NCBI GenBank assembly: GCA_003649695.1
Contig: QMSR01000023.1
Location: forward strand, 1 to 10,935
Length of the DNA: 10,935 nt
Origin: Thermoplasmata archaeon
Lineage (GTDB): Archaea; Thermoplasmatota; Thermoplasmata; Thermoplasmatales; B87-G9
Direction of reading: 5' to 3'
Shown: piece by piece, positions 6,334 to 10,935 of the stretch
Layout: the number at the start of each line of letters is the position of its first letter
How positions within the stretch are numbered: position 1 is the first letter of the stretch
The notes under the pieces: model-generated
What the model was told of the DNA's origin: nothing
The model's database searches: none
The model's input: the letters and a program-made list of their open reading frames with translations, nothing else
Translations under genes and position numbers: made by a program

Positions 6334-8364
6334 TCACTCACCCTCCTTCAGGAGCTTGGGCGGTTCCCCTATCGGCAGACCGAACACGTAACCCTCCTCC
6401 TCCGGGACGATGGCGTTCACTGGGCAGACCTGGGCACACATGCTGCATCCGACGCACTGAATCGGGTCGATGACGGCCTTCTTCTTCTCGGGCTTCCACC
6501 AGACGGCCGGGCAGCCCAGGTAGACGCAGAGCTTGCAGCCAATGCACTTATCCTCGACGACCCTGTAGGTCTTTACGGGTTTCCTCTCCTTCCTGTACCT
6601 CCTGAAGACCTGAAGGGCGCACTCCCTCTTCGCTATGACGACCGCGGGGCCGTCCTCCCACTGGAGCGCCCTCTGCAGGACCTCGGTGGTGCCCTTGATG
6701 TCGTACGGATCAACGACCTCGACGAACTTCACGCCCAGGGACTTGACCACCTTGTAGATGTTGGCCTTGGTGTAGACCTGGCCGGTGGCAGTAAGTCCCG
6801 TAGAGGGGCTGGGCTGGTGCCCTGTCATGGCCACCCAGTCGTTGTCCATGATGATGTACAGGATGTTGGCCTTGTTGTAGACGGCGTTCAGGAGGCTGGG
6901 CATGACCGCGTGGAAGAACGTGGAATCGCCGGAGACGGCGACGATCTTACCCTCCCTGTAACCAGCATGATACTCGCCCTGGGCGAGACCGATGCCGGAG
7001 CCCATGATGTGGAGGGTGTCCAGCATCTCGTAGGGGGCGAGGGCGACGTACTTCTTGGTCAGCTCCTCGTTAGGCTCGATCTTCCTGCCCGAGACGCCGT
7101 AGCCTCCCTGCTCGTAGCACCCAATATCCCCGTTTATGATCGGGACCTTCCCGCCGAACCTCGCAAGCGCGGTCTTGAGGGCCCAGTAGGTTCCCAGGTG
7201 CTGGCATCCAGGGCAGAGCATGGAGCTTCTGGGAATGATCAACCTCTCGCCCTTCTTCCTGGCCTCCGCAGCGGGATCCTCGGCCTTGATCTCGATGCCC
7301 GCGACCCTGGATATGGCCGCCGACACCCTCTCGAGGTTCAGCTCCCCCCACGGCTCTATGACCTGGTTCCTGAGCTTCCCGTATATCTCGACGTCGGGGG
7401 CGACGTCCTTTGCCAGCTCGTAGGCCTTCCTCTCGACGAACGGGAGGCCCTCCTCCACGAAGAGGACCTTGGACGAAGACCTGAGGATTCTCTCCAGCTT
7501 CCCTTCGGGTGCCGGGTGGACGAAGCCCACCTTGAGCTTGGAGACCCTGTCCCAGAGCCCCATCTCCTTAAGCGCGTCCTTGGCGTAGGCCCACCCAATG
7601 CCCGACCCAACGACGGCGATGTCGGACCCATCCACGATGTCAAGCCAGTTGAACTCGGACTCCTCCGAAAGCTCCTTCTGCTTCGGCAGGGTGGAGAAGA
7701 GCCACTTGTGCTTCTCGACAGGCCCCGGTGGGCCGTAGACGTCCCAGCGGTAGGGGAGTTTGTAGTGCTTGTTGAAGCCAACGGGGTTCCTCTCCCTCCT
7801 GATCTCGCCCAGGACCACGTCGCCTGAGGCGTGGCTAATCCTGGTGCATGAGCGCACCTGCACTGGGAGCTCGACGGCCTCCGATATCTCGAAGGCCTTC
7901 TTCGTCATCTCCTTGGCCTCGTGCACCGTCGAGGGCTCGAGGACGGGGATGAGGGCGTACTCTCCCGCGATCCTGGTGTCCTGCTCGTTGGAGGAGTAGT
8001 GAGCATCCGGGTCGTCGCCCACCGCCAGCACCAGGCCACCCCTGACACCGGTGTAGTCGACGGTCATGAGCATGTCCATGATCCAGTTCAGGCCTGCGTT
8101 CTTCATGGATGCCATGGCCCTTGCGCCGGTGATCGCGGCGCCCACGGCCACGTTGAAGGCCACGGTCTCGTTGATGGACCACTGGGCGTAGAAGCCGAGG
8201 TGCTTGGCGGCCTCTGCCAGGTTCTCCATGATCTCCGAGGCGGGGGTACCCGGATAAGAGGCGGCAACCTGGACGCCCGCCTCAACGGCGCCCCTCGCTA
8301 TCGCCTCGTTGCCCAGCATGAAGACCCTCTTCCCCGGAGCATCCTCCCAGATCCTAACCATCAT
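6334..8364 (-). CDS. iorA: indolepyruvate ferredoxin oxidoreductase alpha subunit (676 aa)
   Basis: This is the large TPP- and Fe-S-containing subunit of IorAB, a cytosolic enzyme converting aryl-pyruvates (and in relatives other 2-ketoacids) plus CoA to acyl-CoA, CO2 and reduced ferredoxin. Domain order: N-terminal pyrimidine-binding domain with GNEAIARGAVEAGV and YPGTPASEI (18-45), and a transketolase C-terminal-like middle part. A TPP domain follows with CPGCQH (384-389), NGDIGCY (411-417), GDSTFFH (479-485) through YIIMDN (503-508), and MTGHQPSP (513-520). Two [4Fe-4S] motifs complete it: Cys607/610/613/618 and Cys637/640/643/647. Length, about 600-680 aa in the family, is normal. It begins with tandem ATGs (8364 and 8361) overlapping the synthetase stop in ATGA, behind AGGAGGT. 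Archaeal IorA is usually linked to catabolism of aromatic amino acids; the neighbours here allow another 2-ketoacid. Confidence 0.95.
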   Translation of the reverse strand: MMVRIWEDAPGKRVFMLGNEAIARGAVEAGVQVAASYPGTPASEIMENLAEAAKHLGFYAQWSINETVAFNVAVGAAITGARAMASMKNAGLNWIMDMLMTVDYTGVRGGLVLAVGDDPDAHYSSNEQDTRIAGEYALIPVLEPSTVHEAKEMTKKAFEISEAVELPVQVRSCTRISHASGDVVLGEIRRERNPVGFNKHYKLPYRWDVYGPPGPVEKHKWLFSTLPKQKELSEESEFNWLDIVDGSDIAVVGSGIGWAYAKDALKEMGLWDRVSKLKVGFVHPAPEGKLERILRSSSKVLFVEEGLPFVERKAYELAKDVAPDVEIYGKLRNQVIEPWGELNLERVSAAISRVAGIEIKAEDPAAEARKKGERLIIPRSSMLCPGCQHLGTYWALKTALARFGGKVPIINGDIGCYEQGGYGVSGRKIEPNEELTKKYVALAPYEMLDTLHIMGSGIGLAQGEYHAGYREGKIVAVSGDSTFFHAVMPSLLNAVYNKANILYIIMDNDWVAMTGHQPSPSTGLTATGQVYTKANIYKVVKSLGVKFVEVVDPYDIKGTTEVLQRALQWEDGPAVVIAKRECALQVFRRYRKERKPVKTYRVVEDKCIGCKLCVYLGCPAVWWKPEKKKAVIDPIQCVGCSMCAQVCPVNAIVPEEEGYVFGLPIGEPPKLLKEGE
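6338..6346 (-). promoter_or_regulatory. Shine-Dalgarno deciding the iorB start
   Basis: The minus strand reads GGAGGGTGA inside the last codons of iorA. GGAGG ends 9 nt and GGTGA 5 nt before the ATG at 6332, but GGAGG leaves no spacer before the GTG at 6341. This supports the ATG as the main start and a terminate-and-reinitiate coupling with iorA. Confidence 0.5.
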
Positions 8365-9713
8365 CCATACCTCCTCTTCAACCAGCTTGCCCTATCCATA
8401 ACGACCTTGAGGGCCTTAATCGCCCTCTCCGGGGTCGGAAATACGGGAATGCCCCTCTTCCCCATCTTCCTGACCTCCTCGGCCTGGACCTCCCCACCGC
8501 CTATGTATACCGCGATCACGGTCTTGCCGGAGTCCATGTACTTCTCCAGGACCTCTGCCGCGCCGGGGATGGGGTCCCCGAAGATGGTAACGATGGTGTC
8601 GATGCCCTCCACGTCCTTGAGGACGTCCAGGACCCTGTCGTACCTCTCGGCATCCGCGTCGCCAGTGAGGTCCAATGGGTTGGAAACGATGCAGTAGGGG
8701 GGTATCCTGGCCCTAAGCTCCTCCTTCGCCCATTCGGGGAGCTGGGCGAGCTCCATCCCGAGACCCTCGACCATGTCAACAGAGATGATCGCGGATCCGC
8801 CCGAGGAGGAGACGATCATCACCCTGGGCCCGGAGGGGGGCCTGACGAAGGCCAGCGCCTTGGAGAAGTCGTACAACTCCTCAACGGTCTCGGCCCTCAC
8901 GACCCCGTACTGCCTGAAGAGGCCCGTGAAGACCTCGTCCCTGCCCGCGAGGGACCTGGTGTGGCTCTGGACGGCCCTCGCCCCCGATGGGCTCCTCCCG
9001 GACTTTAGGATGACTATGGGCTTCCGGCCGCCGTTCTCCTCCAGGACCCTCCTGAACTCCGGACCCCTCTTTACACCCTCAATGTACATGGCAACGACCT
9101 TCGTCTTCTCGTCCCTCACGAAGAAGGACAGCAGGTCCGTCTCGTCCACGTCCAGCCTGTTGCCAAGGCCGACGAAGAAGGAGATCCCGTATCCCTCCTC
9201 GGCGGCCCACCCCTCGAAGGCCGCGCCCACAGTGCCGCTCTGGGAGACTATGGTCATGGGTCCGTTCTCCTTTATCAGGGGCCAGGAGGCGCAGAGGCCG
9301 ATGTTCGTGTTGTTCACGCCCTGGCAGTTGGGGCCGATGACCCTGACGTTGTACTGCCTGGCTATCTTCCCGACCTCTTCCTCGAGCCGAGCGCCTTCCT
9401 CACCAGCCTCGCCGAATCCGCCACTGATGATGACCGCTCCCGGGATGCCCTTCCTCCCGATCTCCTCCATAACGGAAGGAACCACCCTGGCGGGCACGAC
9501 AACGACGGCCAAGTCTATCTCCCCGGGCACCTCCAGGACGCTCCTGTACACCTTCAGGCCCAGGATTTCCCCTCCTTTTGGGTTTATCGGGTATATTTCG
9601 CCCTTGTATCCGGCGTCGATGATGTTCTTCAGTATGATGTGGCCGGTCTTGGCGGGGTTTGCGCTGGCGCCGATGACTGCCACCGATCTGGGGTAAAGTA
9701 CCCTGTCCAACAT
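8361..9713 (-). CDS. acdA: ADP-forming acyl-CoA (acetyl-CoA) synthetase alpha subunit (450 aa)
   Basis: This is the alpha subunit of the archaeal enzyme that converts acyl-CoA + ADP + Pi to acid + ATP + CoA, the final energy-saving step of peptide and sugar fermentation. The N-terminal CoA-binding Rossmann domain shows SVAVIGASANPAKTGH (10-25). GPNCQG (127-132) and VSQSGTVGAAFEGWA (156-170) mark the ligase domain, and the phosphorylated histidine motif SHTRSLAG contains His251. The family usually reads SHTGSLAG, so Gly253 is replaced by Arg, a point to check. About 450 aa is right for a separate alpha subunit; the ATP-grasp beta subunit is not in the window. It is the first gene of the minus-strand run, its ATG facing the divergent promoter region, and its TGA overlaps iorA in ATGA. 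This pairs acyl-CoA production directly with ATP formation. Confidence 0.92.
   Translation of the reverse strand: MLDRVLYPRSVAVIGASANPAKTGHIILKNIIDAGYKGEIYPINPKGGEILGLKVYRSVLEVPGEIDLAVVVVPARVVPSVMEEIGRKGIPGAVIISGGFGEAGEEGARLEEEVGKIARQYNVRVIGPNCQGVNNTNIGLCASWPLIKENGPMTIVSQSGTVGAAFEGWAAEEGYGISFFVGLGNRLDVDETDLLSFFVRDEKTKVVAMYIEGVKRGPEFRRVLEENGGRKPIVILKSGRSPSGARAVQSHTRSLAGRDEVFTGLFRQYGVVRAETVEELYDFSKALAFVRPPSGPRVMIVSSSGGSAIISVDMVEGLGMELAQLPEWAKEELRARIPPYCIVSNPLDLTGDADAERYDRVLDVLKDVEGIDTIVTIFGDPIPGAAEVLEKYMDSGKTVIAVYIGGGEVQAEEVRKMGKRGIPVFPTPERAIKALKVVMDRASWLKRRYG
8369..8375 (-). promoter_or_regulatory. strong Shine-Dalgarno for iorA
   Basis: The minus strand reads AGGAGGT, encoded in the last codons of the synthetase gene, 4 nt before the ATG at 8364 and 7 nt before the adjacent in-frame ATG at 8361. 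Spacing slightly favours the second ATG; the proteins would differ by one residue. Confidence 0.6.
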
Positions 9714-9732
9714 TCCGACCCCGTCCTAAATG

Positions 9733-9743
9733 CGGGAATCCCG
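9733..9743. promoter_or_regulatory. candidate operator: perfect 5-bp inverted repeat next to the shared TATA
   Basis: CGGGA-A-TCCCG is a perfect inverted repeat with a one-base centre, directly abutting the TTAAATA element in the only divergent promoter region of the window. Its symmetry and position would suit a dimeric repressor or activator controlling one or both genes. Short G+C-rich palindromes arise often by chance in such DNA, so this is only a candidate. Confidence 0.3.
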
Positions 9744-9750
9744 TTAAATA
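9744..9750. promoter_or_regulatory. shared divergent archaeal TATA-like element
   Basis: TTAAATA on the plus strand is TATTTAA on the minus strand. Its centre (9747) is exactly 34 nt from the A of both facing start codons, 9713 (minus) and 9781 (plus). With the usual archaeal TATA centre about 26-27 nt before the transcription start, both transcripts would have leaders of only about 7-8 nt, which fits the lack of a good Shine-Dalgarno before either ATG. The whole divergent gap is 67 nt, so the operon and the second carbamoyltransferase probably share control. Confidence 0.5.
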
Positions 9751-9780
9751 GTATGTGAAGAAATTACTGGTCGATCTGCC

Positions 9781-10854
9781 ATGCTGGTGAACACAACCGG
9801 ATCCAGCCTCAGGGGAAGGGATCTCATAACGCTGATGGACCTGACCAGGGAGGAGATCGACTTCATCCTCGACGTCGCCTTCGACCTCAAGAGGAGGATG
9901 GCCATAGGCGACATGCCCAGGGTCCTGGACAGGAAGACCCTCTTCATGATGTTCTACAACAGATCCCTGAGGACGAGGAACTCCTTCGAGGCTGGTATGA
10001 CGCAGCTCGGCGGCCACGCCCATGACCTCTCACCCAGTGCCGTGTACGCGCCGGCCCTCCCTGGGGAGGAACAGGCGTACACGACGGAGAGGATCGCGGA
10101 CGTCGCCAGGGTCCTCTCCCAGATGGGTGACGGCATCGCCATCAGGATCTACGGCAAGCCCACAGGCTGGGTCGTCGGCAAGGGGGACCTCATCATCAGG
10201 GAGTTCGCCAAGTGGGCAACCGTGCCCGTCCTGAACATGGAGGACGACCTCTACCACCCCCACCAGGCCCTCGCGGACGTCATGACCATGAAGGAGAAGC
10301 TCAGGAACCTGGAGGGCAAGAAGTTCGTCATGAGCTGGGCCTACTCCGGCAGTCCCGAGAAGCCCCTGGCGGTCCCGCAGAGCGCCATCATAGCCGCATC
10401 CTTCTTCGGGATGGATATAACCCTCGCCTACCCGGAGGGCTTCGACCTCAGGCCGGAGGTCATCGAGTTCGTGAAGAAGAACGTTGACCAGTACGGGGGG
10501 AGCTTCGAGATCGTGCACGACATGAAGGAGGCTTTCGAGGGGGCGGACGTCGTTTACCCCAAGTCCTGGACCGCCGGCAGGCTGCTGCCCCAGTACCCGG
10601 CGATTCCCGGCTACGGGTCCGAGACGGCCCAGTGGGACAAGATCAAGGAGCTCTTCGAGAAGAACAAGCACTGGAGGACCACTCAGGAGCTCATGGACCT
10701 CACCAACAGGGCCATCTACATGCACTGCCTCCCTGCGGACAGGGGTCAGGAAGTCGACGACGAGGTCATAGACGCCCCGTACAGCGTCGTCTGGGACGAG
10801 GCGGGCAACAGGCTCCACGCCCAGAAGGCTGTGCTGGCCCTCCTTTTGAGGTAA
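9781..10854 (+). CDS. YgeW-like carbamoyltransferase with intact HCLP motif (357 aa)
   Basis: An aspartate/ornithine carbamoyltransferase superfamily enzyme with FYNRSLRTRNSFE (SLRTR at 62-66), QLGGHAHDLSP (75-85), HPHQALAD (159-166), SWAYSGSPEKPLAVPQS (185-201) and FGMDITLAYPEGFDL (209-223). GGSFE, ADVVYPKSW and MHCLPADRGQEVDDEV (314-329) follow. The block from WAYS through KPLAVPQ, GMD-TLA-PEG-DL, GGSF and YPKSW follows E. coli YgeW closely as I remember it, while the C-terminus after HCLPAD reads like archaeal OTCase (RG-EV-DEVID, then NRLHAQKA). YgeW-type enzymes are linked to anaerobic ureide/purine breakdown, where phosphorolysis yields carbamoyl phosphate. HPHQ replaces HPCQ. It is a clear paralog of the protein at 966-1982 but keeps the HCLP cysteine. 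Transcribed divergently from the operon; biosynthetic ornithine or acetylornithine carbamoyltransferase remains an alternative. Confidence 0.9.
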   Translation: MLVNTTGSSLRGRDLITLMDLTREEIDFILDVAFDLKRRMAIGDMPRVLDRKTLFMMFYNRSLRTRNSFEAGMTQLGGHAHDLSPSAVYAPALPGEEQAYTTERIADVARVLSQMGDGIAIRIYGKPTGWVVGKGDLIIREFAKWATVPVLNMEDDLYHPHQALADVMTMKEKLRNLEGKKFVMSWAYSGSPEKPLAVPQSAIIAASFFGMDITLAYPEGFDLRPEVIEFVKKNVDQYGGSFEIVHDMKEAFEGADVVYPKSWTAGRLLPQYPAIPGYGSETAQWDKIKELFEKNKHWRTTQELMDLTNRAIYMHCLPADRGQEVDDEVIDAPYSVVWDEAGNRLHAQKAVLALLLR

Positions 10855-10872
10855 TTCCCTTTTTCTATATCC
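10855..10872 (+). terminator. T-rich end after the carbamoyltransferase gene, or promoter of the next gene
   Basis: Right after the TAA come CCCTTTTTCTATATCC. The five-T run suits oligo-T-dependent archaeal termination, and CTATAT resembles a TATA box. It lies only about 22 nt before the next ATG, slightly too close for a standard leaderless promoter. No stem-loop precedes it. Confidence 0.35.
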
Positions 10873-10888
10873 TCCCCCATTTTTCCCC

Positions 10889-10935
10889 ATGAAGCCCGAA
10901 TTCGGGAGAATCCTGGAGCTCCTGAGGAAGGAAGA
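10889..10935 (+). CDS. start of an unidentified gene, cut by the window end
   Basis: ATG at 10889 opens a frame that stays open for the remaining 15 codons and reads MKPEFGRILELLRKE. Codon choice (AAG, CTC/CTG, GAG, AGG) is the same as in the neighbouring genes, and the ATG lies 34 nt after the preceding stop on the same strand, behind a T-rich, TATA-like stretch. No family can be assigned from so short a fragment. It would be co-directional with the second carbamoyltransferase and so could belong to the same pathway. Confidence 0.45.
   Translation, partial: MKPEFGRILELLRKE

Noticed and set aside
6265..7827. Long plus-strand open frame of 520 codons opposite iorA
   Set aside because: Stop codons are rare in every frame of this G+C-rich DNA; the translation is Asp/Leu/Gly/Val-rich antisense of a well-conserved gene with no recognisable motif.
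8773..9696. Plus-strand open frame of 307 codons opposite the acyl-CoA synthetase gene
   Set aside because: It is an antisense shadow: Ser/Thr/Pro-rich composition, no domain and no promoter, while the minus strand encodes a full conserved enzyme.
10030..10890. Minus-strand open frame of 286 codons opposite the second carbamoyltransferase
   Set aside because: It shows the same antisense composition bias; the plus strand holds intact carbamoyltransferase motifs end to end.
1..10935. CRISPR array, tRNA/rRNA gene, transposon or prophage
   Set aside because: The window is almost gapless coding DNA with uniform codon style; I saw no direct repeat series, no tRNA-like T-loop sequence in the gaps and no integrase or transposase motifs.

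Overview
The window looks archaeal, probably from an anaerobic and possibly thermophilic member of the TACK group; the lineage is an inference. The evidence is IorAB-type 2-ketoacid:ferredoxin oxidoreductase next to an ADP-forming acyl-CoA synthetase alpha subunit, 2x[4Fe-4S] ferredoxin domains, AT-rich TATA-like boxes at the few intergenic gaps, very short leaders, T-rich gene ends, G+C-rich coding DNA and heavy use of AGG for arginine. Nearly all of the window is coding. I see no rRNA, tRNA, CRISPR array, insertion sequence or long repeat, and no gap longer than about 70 bases.

Layout: eight genes run on the minus strand, listed here in transcription order. They are the acyl-CoA synthetase (ADP-forming) alpha subunit (8361-9713), iorA (6334-8364), iorB (5739-6332), a threonine-synthase-like PLP enzyme (4486-5742), a DHOD/PreA-like flavoprotein with a C-terminal ferredoxin domain (3346-4461), an SsnA/guanine-deaminase-like amidohydrolase (2018-3349), a YgeW-like carbamoyltransferase (966-1982) and an adenine-deaminase-family protein cut by the window start (1-933). 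Overlaps of about 4 nt, or a 1-nt gap, couple the first four genes, and another 4-nt overlap couples the flavoprotein to the amidohydrolase. A second YgeW-like carbamoyltransferase (9781-10854, plus) diverges from the operon across a 67-bp promoter region. The first 15 codons of a further plus-strand gene lie at the right edge.

How the genes may work together (inference): the gene content resembles, enzyme class by enzyme class, the bacterial ygeW-ygeX-ssnA-ygfK purine/ureide catabolic cluster joined to archaeal fermentation. Purine deaminases would feed the pathway, a ferredoxin-type flavoprotein would do a ring redox step, and an amidohydrolase would open the ring. Two carbamoyltransferases could release carbamoyl groups as carbamoyl phosphate, a PLP lyase could make a 2-ketoacid plus ammonia, IorAB would make acyl-CoA, and the ADP-forming synthetase would make ATP plus acid. 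Several of these enzymes have altered active-site motifs (no DHOD catalytic-loop Cys, no HCLP Cys in one carbamoyltransferase, an altered substrate loop in the PLP enzyme), so a standard anabolic annotation of each gene would probably be wrong. The proposed hydantoinase, Mo-hydroxylase, carbamate kinase and synthetase beta subunit are not in the window.
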